Below the pieces are notes generated by a model that saw nothing but the letters and a program-made list of their open reading frames with translations, was not told where the DNA came from and made no database searches. From assembly GCA_916613615.1 (NCBI GenBank), contig OU744732.1:51668227-51732226 (forward strand): a stretch of DNA of 64,000 bases, read 5' to 3'. Both the position numbers and the translations under genes were made by a program. This document shows, in pieces, positions 12,428 through 24,973 of the stretch (its first letter is position 1; each line of letters begins with the position of its first letter). The DNA comes from Steromphala cineraria (taxonomy: Eukaryota > Mollusca > Gastropoda > Trochida > Trochidae).

Positions 12428-13080
12428 TCTAGATGACAGACAGACAGATATTTTATTATAGTCTCACCTCATTACAAAGATTCATACATAATTATAAAAT
12501 ATATATACACCGTTAAACATACATATCACAAGGGTTAAATAGTATGTATAAAATGTAACGAGCCACCCTGTATAGGGTTATGAGAGACTTTAAAAGCATT
12601 TAGAAATACAAATGAAAAAGTTCATTAATCTATAAAACTAGAAAGTGTAAACTGGAATTAAGAATACAAAACACCATTTCGTTTCGATAAAATACTATAG
12701 CAGGTTTTGGCACTTGTATAAATAACAGCCTGGTTAGACAGGATAAAACTGACTTTCCGAGGATCATCAAATTGTATAAAATCTTCTTCCATATTTGTAC
12801 ATCTTTTCAGCAATTCCTTTCTTTCGGTTTCATATAATTGGCATCTTAAGAGCACAGCTCTAGGCATCTTCCAGGTTCTCTTTGTCTTTTAATACATGAA
12901 TTGTTTAAAAAATCTATATTGAAAAAGATACCTCTCAGACTTAATGTGCGTATAGTATCTCGGGCCTTAGAGCAAATATCAGCAATCCCCAATCGCAATC
13001 TCTTTATATGGAATGCATTCAGATATAAGAAGTCATCTACGTGCTTTGATGATATGCTTCTCATATAACACATTTATGAT
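12428..13080 (-). mobile_element. Non-LTR retrotransposon 3' fragment
   Basis: Minus-strand frame 12867-12658 reads LRCQLYETERKELLKRC and DDPRKVSFILSNQAVIYTSA, the pattern that closes many molluscan and arthropod LINE proteins (CPLY..ER..L). It is followed by an AT-rich 3' UTR ending in a (CTGT)n tail at 12432-12449 in plus coordinates. A second frame upstream (13073-12846) is probably the same protein after a frameshift. Confidence 0.55.
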
Positions 13081-13367
13081 TCACATAAATATCATATCTC
13101 TCTTACATTGGAGTGGAGATCTGATCAATATTTTAACATTCCTTTAAGAAGAAAGGGACTAGTGAAAATGATATACAAGTAACCCGTAACAATAAGTCAT
13201 TCACAAAATGTTTATCAAAACTCATATAACGTGCTGTAGATTGTATGATAATATCATATGTTGAAACTTCTTAAATAATGTATTTTAAGAAATTTCACTT
13301 ATATAATACAAAACAAAACAATACAATACAATCTTAGAGTATATTGAGGTCAATACTTGTTTTAAAA

Positions 13368-13558
13368 GATCCGAGGAAAACAATATTGACCGCGAATGAA
13401 TTCCCAAGTTCATAATTGTTTTATTATGTCTAAGTTACACGACGAAAGCAGAACAAAAAACTTATGTCATGGACGATATTTCGGCTCGAATGTTAACGAG
13501 GACGGGCCAATGACGTAAAAACAATTAAAACATGTCATGAAAAAACGATTTGACGTCA
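13368..13558. repeat. Degenerate hairpin/TGACGTCA module
   Basis: CCGAGGAAAACAATATTGACC (compare 118-183) is followed by TGACGTAA at 13511 and TGACGTCA at 13551-13558, separated by AACAATTAAAAC. Only one hairpin arm is left. Confidence 0.6.
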
Positions 13559-13961
13559 TCGAGTCTATGGTTAGTAATTCAATTCAATATCACTTTTGGT
13601 CGGACCCTTAAAAGTCAATATGCTTTTCTGTCGACTGCTATGTAACCGGCACTCGAACAATAGAATTGCTGGAAAATGAGCTCATATGATATGGTATCAC
13701 ATGATATGATATGATATAGAATTTAACATGATATAAAATATAAGATATATGATATAATGTAAAATGAAAAGTATACAATATATGATATTAAATATGAAAC
13801 AGTAAACGTTTGGCAACATCAATGTCTGGTTTGTGTATATCGATTTTTTGAATTAATTATTTATGCATGTATAAAACATAACTGTACATTCCTTGCATAC
13901 AATGTCTATTATGTGGACAAGAAGACAACTCTCCATCCAAATATGGGCCTGTTAATGCTGT

Positions 13962-14326
13962 AGAGGGGCAGTAGCACGTTTTAAGGGGAATATAAGGTGA
14001 TGTTAGGACAATGAAAATATATGATTCCAATTGAAAGACAATGTATTTAAAATAAATGAAGCAGTAATGAATCAATTTTATAATGTAAAGTTTAGCCATG
14101 CAATTCCTATTTCTTTCACAAAATGAATTAAAGGTGTTCACACAAGAATGGCCGCTAATAGACTTAATGTGAATATTTATAAATTGTCCTCTGATCATGG
14201 ATGATTGGTTTGTGTAATGGGATTATTGACACTATCAAAACAATGCATTTAGCATTAAAGTACAATTATAAGTGAAATTTTTGAAGTAATATCTTTTTTC
14301 CAAAAAAACGTGCTACTGCCCCTTTA
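13962..14326. mobile_element. MITE family A, copy 3
   Basis: Same orientation as copy 2: AGGGGCAGTAGCACGTTTT left, AACGTGCTACTGCCCCTTTA right. The left terminal TTAA has decayed to GTAG. About 365 bp. Confidence 0.85.
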
Positions 14327-14599
14327 AAGCATGCATTAATGATATGCCACTTAGCCATTTACCAATGTAACTTTATCAAATCTATATGATAAACTATGAA
14401 CCTTGACACCTGAACCTTTACATGTCATATCTTCAAAATATTTAATTTCTACAAAATCAACAAACCGAGGTCACATCTGTTACTTACATTGAATAGCGAG
14501 AAGAAAACCCATACGCGCACAAGGAAAACTTTATCGTTAGAAGCTTATGTTAACGGCGGCAACAGTTCTAATTGATTGGACAGCCATTTTGAATTTCCA

Positions 14600-14840
14600 A
14601 TCAATACGCGTTATCGATGACACTACGTAATGGAGACCACAGGTGACACGCTGGGGCCGAGTTCTCAAGCGAGGTAGGTAAGAATGTAGATATTACCTGA
14701 CGAACCCCGCAGGTAAATTGGTAGGTAGGTGAAATCAGTTCCAAGCCTTTTGCACGTGCCACGTTGGCTTCGAAATGATCACCGGGTAGATATCTATGAA
14801 CCTTGAAGCGGGACACGGGTAGTTCGTGCAAATGGTAAGC
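14600..14840 (-). other. GC-rich block, possible exon
   Basis: Noticeably GC-richer than its neighbours and with an open minus frame from about 14829 (LPVSRFKVHRYLPGDHFEAN, VARAKGLELI) ending at CAG-GTAATA (14694), a usable donor. A shorter ATG frame overlaps it. No family recognised and no partner exon found, so a promoter-associated GC patch is equally likely. Confidence 0.25.
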
Positions 14841-14964
14841 ATAGCTATGTACATGGAGCTGTTGATAAAATCTTTATGAAGAGCATGTGTGTGCATATAT
14901 TGTGAATTATGATTTTAATGATTGTTGTTTAAAATGTTGTTTACTGTGTTCAGCTGTCGATTCA

Positions 14965-15200
14965 GTATACGGTAAAACGGGTAGATCATTCAATGTGTGA
15001 CATACCCGTATACGTCGCTGTAGATTCTATCTGTCTAAAGAGCCTGTTTAGTTGTTTAAGTTCTTCACGTATTAATGAGCCTCATTAAACTATGTGTTTT
15101 ATGTATGGTTATGACTGGACCTTGTATATATTGCAGCGCATAGCGGGTAGGTCGTTCAATCGGTAAGCATACCCAAATACATGTATATATCGAATCCATG
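14965..15200. repeat. Diverged direct duplication, about 170-bp period
   Basis: ACGGGTAGATCATTCAAT...ACATACCCGTATAC near 14975 and GCGGGTAGGTCGTTCAATCG...GCATACCCAAATAC near 15143 are related. Nothing coding is seen between them. Confidence 0.5.
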
Positions 15201-15425
15201 AAAAACATGGGGAGTTCGTTTGTGTACATGGAAATCGTGTTATGAATTTACAATGCCACGATGATTATTTAGTGTGTGATTTATCGGGTACATGTTATGT
15301 ATGATGTAGCCAATATTTTGGTTGAATCGGCGGCCTTAATTGTATTTGGTTGGCAATGTTATATGTTATATGTTATATAACTATGTTATATGCTGTATGT
15401 TATATGTTATATGTTAAATTATATA

Positions 15426-16371
15426 TTATGGTATATGGTATATTACAAATGGTAAATGGTAAATTGTAAATGGTATATGGTTTAACGAACATGGTATATG
15501 GTATGTGGTATGTGGTATGTGATATGTGATATATGGTATATGGTAAATGGTATATGGTAAATGGTATATGGTATATGGTATATGGTGTATGGTATATGGT
15601 ATATGGTGTATGGTGTATGGTGTAAGGTGTAAGGTGTATGGTGTATGGTGTATGGTATATGGTGTATGGTGTATGGTGTAAGGTGTAAGGTGTATGGTGT
15701 ATGGTATATGGTGTATGGTGTATGGTGTATGGTGTATGGTGTATGGTGTATGGTGTATGGTGTATGGTGTATGGTGTATGGTGTATGGTGTAAGGTGTAT
15801 GGTGTATGGTGTATGGTGTATGGTGTATGGTGTATGATATATGGTATATGGTATATGGTATATGGTATATGGTGTATGGTGTATGGTATATGGTATATGG
15901 TATATGGTATATGGTATATGGTGTATGGTGTATGGTGTATGGTGTATGGTGTAAGGTGTATGGTGTATGGTGTATGGTGTATGGTGTATGGTGTATGGTG
16001 TATGGTATATGGTATATGGTATATGGTATATGGTATATGGTATATGGTGTATGGTGTATGGTGTATGGTGTATGGTGAATGGTGTATGGTGTATGGTGTA
16101 TGGTGTACGGTGTACGGTGTACGGTGTATGGTATATATGGTATATGGTATATGGTATATGGTGTATGATGTATGATGTATGATGTATGATGTATGATGTA
16201 TGATATATGGTATATGGTATATGGTATATTGTATATGATGTATGATATATGATATATGATATATGGTATATGGTATATGGTATATGGTATATGGTATATG
16301 GTATATGATGTATGATATATGGTATATGGTATATGGTGTATGATATACGGTATCCGGTATTTGGCAAATGG
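15426..16371. repeat. 7-bp minisatellite (TATGGTA/G), left arm terminus
   Basis: About 945 bp of ATGGTAT/ATGGTGT units with rare ATGGTGA, AAGGTGT and ACGGTGT variants. Because 7 is not a multiple of 3, all frames stay open and give spurious MVYG and IYHIPYT proteins. Forms the outer end of the left arm of the giant inverted repeat. Confidence 0.97.
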
Positions 16372-16879
16372 TTTTTGCATTTTATTTTGGCATCAAATAT
16401 ATTTATGTTGTGTTTAGTGGAACATGTTCTTCAACGAAAAGGTATTCTTTTGTAGGAATGTCATATCACATTTCAAACTATTTTAAACAATGTATGGGTA
16501 TACTTATTTTCACGTTATATGCATATACATATCTATTTACATGTACTGTGTTAACAGTGTTTATCGCGGGTCGGTAATTCAATTGTATTCAACATACAGG
16601 TATTGTGAATTGTCGAGTAAATCACATTATATACACAACATGTATTAGTATGTTTGAATTGAGGCTGAACATTTGATGTGTCTTAATTATTCATGTATCC
16701 TTATTTTCAACGTACATACTTGAATTTGTAGACACAGCTAGTACATATTTGCTTTGAGTGCAGCGACTGCTGAATGTTTGAATGGTAAATAAAGGGTCAG
16801 TTGAGAAAATCTTTTGATGCGGCATGATTTACTCAACAGAATAAGTTAAGGGCAACACAATTTAATCTATCGAGTTTCA

Positions 16880-17072
16880 TATTGTGATCCATGTATTGTT
16901 AACTATATGATAAAGGGGTGTTCCTGAACCGGTAACCATCATAGAAGGAAAGTAAACTGATAGGCCTACTAGTACTTACATTCGCCACGCTACACATGTA
17001 TGCTCGATATACTCAACAAAAACAAACACCCCTTTGTCCTATAGTTAATAATATGTGGATCACAATATTAAA
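16880..17072. repeat. Nested hairpin in the left arm
   Basis: ATATTGTGATCCATGTATTG, TTAACTATATGATAAAGGGGTG pair with CACCCCTTTGTCCTATAGTTAA and ATGTGGATCACAATATT. A weaker equivalent exists in the right arm near 22130-22285. Confidence 0.75.
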
Positions 17073-17467
17073 CTCAATACAGTTTGTTTTGCCGTTCAAT
17101 GATTCAACATTATTCTCACAAGACTATTTCGAAAATGGTATTACTTAAAAGATAGAACTGCTATCTTTTATCTTAGTCTGTATCGGTTGCTTTCTGGCCG
17201 TGGAAGAGGAAACCCTGTGGCATTAATATCTAGAAAATTTAGGCCCACAGAACACGGTCGATTCAAATCAGACTGACAGAATATATCAACAAATTCACGA
17301 TTCATCAATTCATCTAATCTGTGTCGGCATCCAAAGTCAATGAATTAGTCACACCCGTTTCAGTTTCAACACTGAATTCTTCCAAATCAATGGTAACATG
17401 TGGTCGCTTTAGTTTGATACTTTATCTGTGGTATGCATGGTGAAAACACTATGTCACTGATGTCAAT

Positions 17468-17933
17468 TGATCATTCATCAATTGATGATGTTTCCTTTAT
17501 CAACATGCAAGTAGATTTTGATAGCATTACAATTAAAATCTAATGCTTCACAATTCTGTCAGGTGATTATGGTTAGGTAAAGGTTTCTGATCGAAAACTG
17601 AACAAAACATCGCAGCTGGCATTCAAATGATTCAAACGCTCTTATGAAAACTGATTTACAGCAGTGTTAAATAGTTCATATAGGTATAACGCATGTAAAT
17701 TAATCATTTATCAATTTATGATGTTTCATTTATCAACAGGCAAGTGGCTTTTGATAGCATTACAATTAAAACCTAATGCTTAACAATTCTGTCAAGTGAT
17801 TATGGCCAGGTACAAGTTTCTGATCGAAAACTGAACAGAACAACGCAGCTCGCACGCCAATGACTCAAACGCTCTTATGTAAACTAATTTACAGCAGTGT
17901 AAAAAAAGTTGATATTGGTATTATGCATGTAAA
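17468..17933. repeat. 233-bp tandem duplication inside the left arm
   Basis: GATAGCATTACAATTAAAA, CTGATCGAAAACTGAACA and CAAACGCTCTTATG occur twice, 233 bp apart. The right arm has a single copy. Confidence 0.9.
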
Positions 17934-18212
17934 TGGAACGTTTAATTTGGATTTCTGACACTGTATAAATCCTTTGTTCGATCATTGTTTAAAATTATTG
18001 AGTATCATTTATTTCTTAAAGATAAATTAGTGAAGTAGTTAAAGTTAAATTTATGAATAAAGTATTTAACGCGCATCAATTCAAAGCACCATTTAAAGTC
18101 TATGTCACTTTAATCTTTATGCTTGTGTTACATAATCTTTAATATGAAGCCACCATTGCACTTGTCAAGAGAAAATATCTGTTTTGTTATTGATATTTGT
18201 ACCAGGTGTGCG

Positions 18213-21141
18213 AAATAGCAACACAATCCATTTCAAAATGATATTTTCGAGGTTACCTAAAACCATTCGCAAAACAGTATAAATATCACAGTTGTCTAGT
18301 TGGTCAGTGTCTCAGTTGGCGGAATTGTATCACCAGCAACAATTTATTCAGACAGCATGGATGAAAAGCGTATCTTGCTTTATCTATATCACATAGCCCC
18401 TGCCATTTAAATATTTAAAAAGTCAACGTGGCTATCTGCCTCTTTATTCACCACGGAGCGATCTCCATCATTTAGATGTTTTCTACAGGTTTGGAATTGA
18501 TATGCATTTATAATTCATGTAAACGATACTAGTATGCTTTGTGTAAGCAGTAGTTTTATAAAACACTGCTTCATCATGCATTATGTATTCAACCGCCATC
18601 TAAGAAATGGTAGATATTCTTTAGAAGGGAGGCATTAATAAGAGGGATTTGTTCTTTGAATTATGTAACTGATGATAATCTTCAACAATCAGCGTCAAAA
18701 GAAACGATACCACTTAAAACAAGATAGTTTAATGTACGAGGGATAGATTCAACTAACTGATATAGCGTCTTCAGAAGACAACTATCGAAATTCATCAAAT
18801 TTGAAACAGAACAGAACAGAACAAAACAGAACAGAGTTTACTTACCAATAGTAGTCGTGAGATTTATGGTTATCATATACATGTGAGCGCTTCTTAGAGC
18901 TTTAAAGAATTTCGGAACTTGAATTTATTTATCCATTTAAAAAGATTCATCGTCTCCCTTACACTAGCTACTTCTGTAATATGGACCGATGACCTATTTC
19001 ACGAATAAGGGAAGACAAAGGAACTTCTATGGATAACAACTTCCTTATTTTGACAATAACGACGTTTCTTGGTATCCTTATATCGTACCGAAACGTCGCT
19101 TCTGTCAAAATAAATACGTTGTATATAATAAAAATAATTTGTCGGGACTGTCACAAAAAAGAGATAGCTTAAATAACAATTCACCATTTTGCGTATTAAG
19201 AAGTGATAAAAACTTGAACATTGATGGGTGGTAATGATAATATGTAGGTAAAGACAAAGAAAAAACAAGCTTTTGGAAAATTGTCGTTTTGAAACCCCGG
19301 TAATTAGGCGAGATAGGAGAGATATAACTATTTACTGTTGTGTTCAGGACTTCCTACATCCACTACATTTACATCTTTGAAAAGTGCATTGTGTCGACGA
19401 GGTCTTTTTACATTATTTTAAGAATATTGTTTTGACTTAATTCGTAACTTTTAAAAATATTTAGAAAATATATTTAGAAAATGAATAGTCAATACCCTGA
19501 TAAGTACACTTGTGTATTCCTGTTAAATACATACGTTTATTAATTACTTTCAAAATAATTTTTATCTGTCAGTCGTATATGTAAATTATGTGACATTCCT
19601 TTTGCCTTTGAGTGTACTTTGCAAACTTGTGGAATTGCAAAAATGATCATGTTTAAAAAAACATTGCTTTCATTTAGCTGGTTCATTTGTATTCATTAAA
19701 TTCTATAAAAAATCGTACATATCTTTGTAGGAGATTGTCGGCTTTTCAGCCGAATTTATTTTTAATGAATTATTCTTTTGTAGTTGATTTACGTATCATT
19801 CAAATGTCATGTTGCATGGAGATATAAATCACAAATGAAACATATATAGAGAATACTAAACGACGTCCCGTTTCATAACATATTTATGAAACGAGTGAAT
19901 GGGTTGGTATTTAACGAGCGAAAGCGAGTTAAAGACTTATACTATTCACGAGTTTCATAATAATGTTATGAAACGTGACCGAGTTTGGTATTTTTTTATT
20001 ACTTGCTTAATAACATCTTAAAAAAAACAAAAAAAGTCGCCAACATGACTGTCGCGGCCGGCACGCTGACATTATGACGTCATACTTAACAATTGTGACA
20101 TCATCATTACGTCACGTCATTCTGTCAGCGCGCGATGTTATTACACAATGTGTAATAACATTGTAGATTTATTAAACAGCGATGTCTTTAACGGGAGAGT
20201 AATAATATTTTGTATTGATCACTCCAGATATAACAATTGCTTTTTTATTGACAATTTAATTGGACAAAACATTCAGTATATGCAAAGATGATGAAATATG
20301 AGGAAAATGTGAGACAACTGAAATTTGAACAAATATAACTATAGTCATACTCGGGGAGAAACTACATATTAAACTTAAAATTAAAAAAAGAAAGATAACA
20401 TATTTAAACCCTAGTTGACATTCGTAAACAAAAACCTTATTTTATCATGCGCATTTTAGCATGATAAGAGCAGGGCATATACTTTTCAGTACTTTTTTCA
20501 TCAATAATTGATAAAATGCCTAAAATTTTAAAATCTGTAAATAAATTTGAGATTCGTTGAGTTGAAAATGAAAGTTGAACACTTCTTCTCCTTTTAGATA
20601 CGATATTGTCCAAAAGTAGGGGCCAGCTTTCTCGTTGTATAGTTTAAAAAAAAATAATATGTGATAATTTTGTGATTTTGAAGGTTCATGCTGCGTTAAC
20701 GACTAACATTTACCAAAACGTCATCAATTCAGTAAAGTGGGTGATTATTGTCACATTAGGTAAAAACAATTGTATTTTAACTTGTATTTTGACTAAAAAA
20801 TACCAAGCCATTGTAAAAACAAATATCCAGAGACAGTACATCGTAAATCGAGTGAAGTTTTCGTTTATACATTGCTAGATGATTGTTCTACTGAAAATCC
20901 CTAATTGTTTGCTTGAAAATTGTGTATTCTTTATCATCAGCACCGTTTTTTTCTGTTTTGAATTTGGGAGTGTTTTGTGTGTTTAGATACAAATCCAAAA
21001 TCCATGCAGTCTGAATGAAAATGCTTTGCAAATATATACCGGTTATACCAAATACTGTTTGCCTAGAGACACATACCAACTAGGTAACTTCGATATTGAC
21101 ATTATGTTGGCAAATAGTAAAAGGTTAATTTTAAAATATCT
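18213..21141. other. Spacer between the giant repeat arms
   Basis: 2.9 kb AT-rich. It contains a foldback/TGACGTCA module (19857-20120) and an AACAGAACAGAACAGA tract (18806-18834) that looks like a retroelement tail. No transposase or other gene is recognisable on either strand. Confidence 0.6.
19857..20120. repeat. Foldback module with GAGCGAAAGCGAG core and TGACGTCA
   Basis: CGTTTCATAACAT...TATGAAACGAGTGAAT pairs with ATTCACGAGTTTCATA...ATGTTATGAAACG; the core is GAGCGAAAGCGAG. TGACGTCA at 20075, TGACATCA at 20096 and ACGTCACGTCA follow. It lies in the spacer of the giant inverted repeat. Confidence 0.75.
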
Positions 21142-23094
21142 GCTTCGCCCACCTGGTACAAATATCAATAAGAAAACGGATATTTTCTCTTGAAAATGTC
21201 ATATGGTGGCTTCATAATAAAAATGATAAAACACATTCTTTAAGATTAAATTGACATAGACGTGAACATATTTTATCACTTTGATACGTCAATTTAAGTT
21301 CAAATTACTTCACAAACTCATCTTTTAGAACATATATCACAATCATAATAATTGACCAAAAGCCTAATACAGTGTCAGAAGTCCAAATTTAACGTCCCAT
21401 CTCCATGCATTATAATATCACGACCTATCAAACACTATTTAACACTATGATTAGTTTCCTTAAATCATTCCTTATAATAAATACATAGGTTTCCTTAAAT
21501 AATTCCTGGCCCCTGGGGGCCTCTGTCCATTATTTTCAAGGAATGTTGAGTTTCTATACAGAAGAGCGTTTGAGTCATTGGCGCGCCTGCTGCGATCATC
21601 TGTTCCGTTTTCGATCAGAAATCACAACTTTTAACTAAACATAACTGCTAGACAGAATTGATAAGCATTTGGTTGACTTGTGATTCTAGCCACTTGTCTG
21701 TTGATAAATAACACCATAGAAATCGGTGACATATCGTTTTTAAACTGTGCATTAGGCACACCATAGATGATGTGATAAATACTAAAGCAACCACATGTTA
21801 CCATTGATTTGGAAGAATTCATTGTTGAAACAGAAACGGGTGTGACTAATTCATTGACTTTGGAAGCTGATATAAATTAGATGAACTGATAAATCGTGAT
21901 TTTGTTGATATTTTCTGATTTGAATCAACCGTAGTCTGTGGATTAAAAATATCTAGATAATAACGCCACAGGGATACAAACTTGTTGTATTACGAAGTTT
22001 CCTCTTTCACGAAAGCAATCGATTCAGCCTAAAAAAAGATAGCAATTATATATTTTAATTCATAAAGCTTTTCAAATGGCCTTGTGAGAATAATGTAAAG
22101 TCATTAAACGTCATAACAAACCGGCGGTTCTGATCCGGAAACCGTCATATAAGGAAAGTAAACTGATAGGCCTACTTACATTCGCCATGCTACATATGTT
22201 TTGGCTTGATATCCTCAAAAAAAATTCAGGAACACTCCTTTGTTCAATAGTTAACAATATATGGATCATAATATGAAAGTCAATGCAGTAAATTTGGGTG
22301 GCCCTTAACTTATTCTGTTGAGTATATCATAAATCATAACAACATCTTTTCAACTGATACTTTATTCACAATTTAAACCAAACAGCAGTCTCTGCAAATA
22401 CCAACCGTGTTCACCAATTCAAATATGTACGTTGAAAATAAGAATCCATGAATAATTAAGGACACATCAAATGCTCAACCTCAATTTATATTTGTATATA
22501 ATGTGATTTACTCGACAATTCAAAATACCTTTATGATAAATACAATGGAATTACCGACCCACGATAAACACTGATAACACAGTACATGTATATGAATATG
22601 TAAATGCATATAACGTGGAAATAAGTATACCAATACATTGTTTAAAATAGTTTGAAACACGATATGACATTCATAAAAAAGAATACCTATTCTTTGAAAA
22701 ACAATTCCATTAAACGCAAAATAAATACGTTCAATGCCAAAAATAAAATACCAAAACCATATGCGATGCTCCATATACCGTACACAATATGCCATATACA
22801 ATATAACATATCCCATATCCCATATCCGATATACCATATCCCATATCCCATATCCCATATCCCATATCCCATATACCATATCCCATTTACCATATACCAT
22901 ATCCCATATACCATATACCATATACCATATACCATATACCATATACCATATACCATATATAAAATACCATATACCATATACCATTTACAATATACCATTT
23001 ACCAAATGTCATATACCATATACCATATACCATATACCATATACAATATACCATAAACCATATACCATATACCATATACCATATACCATATAGC
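21142..23094 (-). repeat. Giant inverted repeat, right arm
   Basis: Reverse complement of 15426-18212 without the 233-bp extra copy and with a shorter minisatellite. Excluding the satellite, the arm is about 1.6 kb against 1.84 kb on the left, the difference equal to the duplication. Many point differences indicate an old duplication. Confidence 0.9.
22758..23094. repeat. 7-bp minisatellite (TATACCA), right arm terminus
   Basis: About 335 bp of CCATATA/CCATATC units, the complementary strand of the left minisatellite; unit variants differ (CCCATAT here, ATGGTGT on the left). Outer end of the right arm. Confidence 0.97.
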
Positions 23095-23099
23095 CCAAT

Positions 23100-24272
23100 T
23101 ATTTGCATCACAAAATACTTTTGTCATAAATTCCCTCGCAAAATACATATATTTGGCATTCAAACAAAGAAATAGATTTCTAAACTGTGTAACCACTACC
23201 AATTTATAGTGATGTATATAATATGTATAATGGTGCTCATGTATGTTTATAATATGTGTACAATCTGATGTATAATGGGCCTGTGGCCCTTTTAGTGAAA
23301 TAAACTCTCTCTGTGACTAAAACAGTGATTAAATTTTACTCAAAATCTTGTCACAAAGATATTCTAGAAAACATACCTGTGTCATATGAATTACTAAATA
23401 GATTGCAAGTTGAGATTACTTTTTGTTCAAAGGAACATTAATGTGTTTTGACTTGCTTGAAAACAAAAGAGATATGATCCATGATTAGATTGTAATAAAA
23501 GGTAATTCCATCCCCGTTCCGCCTTATAACGATGATATACGTTTGTTATATCGTAATACCTGCTGTAATCATTGTTACAGGTGTTTGATTGTTTGGACAG
23601 GTATTGTGTACCTGTCTTTAAAGTTGACCCCTCGGTACAAAACTATGAATATTATGCATAATGACCGCAGGTAATACAAGATTGTCACAGCATGTATCAG
23701 ATAAAGCTAAGATAAAACAAAGATATTATTTTTCAATATTCTTGAGGCAATGACTGCCTTTAGGTCAGTAGTACGATATTTGATTTTATCGATCGACCGT
23801 GAAACATTAAATATTTTATATTTAATTATAATTTCTTTGGGTATATTAGGTATATAGCTTTCGTTTCTAATGTAGATGATGATAAATATGACTATTTCCA
23901 TGATAATACTGCTTAATTTAATCTAACGCTGCTTTTAAAATTTTTGAAACATAGATTGTTATATTTTCGACCCTAGTTTATGCAATTTGATGAACTTGGT
24001 AAACTTTTCTTGGTATCGGAGGTGGCGTTTGATGCATAATTGTTGTGTCTGGTTAAAATCCCGCTAGGTATCTCCCAAAAGTCTCAAGAAATTTTACCTT
24101 CATAATGTTATTCCAAAAACATGTATATCAATGTTATCAGTAATAAAATACTATTTATTACTATCTTCAAACGTTTGGTAAATGGTTTCATGATCGTTGA
24201 CCTTAAAATCCAATGTAACGGAGACTAAAAATATATTTAACAGTTCAGAGCATTGAACAAGAAGAATGCATC
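23100..24272. other. Non-coding flank, possible retroelement 3' end
   Basis: At 23275-23303 GGGCCTGTGGCCCTTTTAGT is followed by GAAATAAA, a small hairpin plus polyadenylation hexamer. A related arrangement (GGGCTGGTGGCCTGTTTACG, AAATAAA) is at 41952-41978. Nothing else is recognised. Confidence 0.35.
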
Positions 24273-24630
24273 TTAAAGGGGCAGTAGCAAGTTTTTTTAT
24301 GTTTTTTTTATTTTGAATTATTCACTGGTAATTGTAAGTTAATGCTAAATGTATTATTTTGACAGTGTCAAAAATCTCATTACACATAATCCACAGTCAG
24401 AGGACAAAGTATGAATATTCACATAAATCCATTGGCGGCCATTTTGTGTGAACACCTTAAATTCATTTTGTGTAAGAAAAGGGAATCGCATGGCTAAACT
24501 TTTCGTTATATATTTGAATTATCACTGCTTAATTTCGTTTAAATACATTGTCTTTCAATTGGAACCATTAATTTTCATTTTCCTGACATCACCTTATATT
24601 CCCCCTAAAAACGTGTTACTGTCCTTTTAA
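24273..24630. mobile_element. MITE family A, copy 4, in the transporter 5' flank
   Basis: TTAAAGGGGCAGTAGCAAG left; ACGTGTTACTGTCCTTTTAA right. It ends 45 bp before the inferred acceptor at 24675 and about 90 bp before the transporter start codon, so it probably lies in a 5'-UTR intron or the promoter. Confidence 0.85.
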
Positions 24631-24720
24631 GCGATTTTCAAATGTATTAATTAAGAAGACAAATTATCGTTTCAGAACAACGTCATGACTTGATCAAGTG
24701 ACGTAGTGCAAACAAACGTC

Positions 24721-24973
24721 ATGTCATACGTGAAGCCATTCTTACGTCGGGCAACACGACGTCGTCCGATCACGAAGAACACCGAAGGTTCAAAGGTCAC
24801 AGACGGAGATGAGACCTTCAAGAAATGCCTCTCGACCTTTGACCTGGTGTCGTTAGGAGTCGGAAGTTGCTGCGGGGCCGGCATGTACCTGACAGTAGGA
24901 CTTGTGTCTTATGGGACGGGTCTCGGAGCCTCGTTCTCGTTTATTCTGGCGGGAATAGGTTCTTTGCTGTCAG
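24721..24973 (+). CDS. SLC7A: CAT transporter coding exon 1
   Basis: Encodes residues 1-84. An arginine-rich cytoplasmic N-terminus (FLRRATRRRP) is followed by TM1 with the unwound-helix motif GVGSCCGAGMY, which in this family contacts the substrate's alpha-amino and carboxyl groups, then the start of TM2. It ends CTGTCA-G before GTTTGT, phase 1. An in-frame GTG at 24706 could extend the frame, but ATG at 24721 is the first usable ATG. Confidence 0.93.

Larger units (their letters stand above)
15426..18212 (+). repeat. Giant inverted repeat, left arm
   Basis: From the minisatellite inward to ACCAGGTG at about 18205-18212 this is matched in reverse by 21142-23094. Matched words include TTTCAAACTATTTTAAACAA, ACATGTACTGTGTTA, GTGTTTATCG, GGAAAGTAAACTGATAGGCC and GATATTTGTACCAGGTG. 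A 233-bp segment is present twice in this arm only (17468-17933). Confidence 0.9.

Noticed and set aside
15400..16380. Frames of more than 300 residues with IYHIPYT/MVYGVWC repeats
   Set aside because: A 7-bp satellite without stop codons keeps all frames open; no splice or start context.
22520..23202. IPYTIYH-type frames in the right satellite
   Set aside because: Same satellite artefact in the other orientation.
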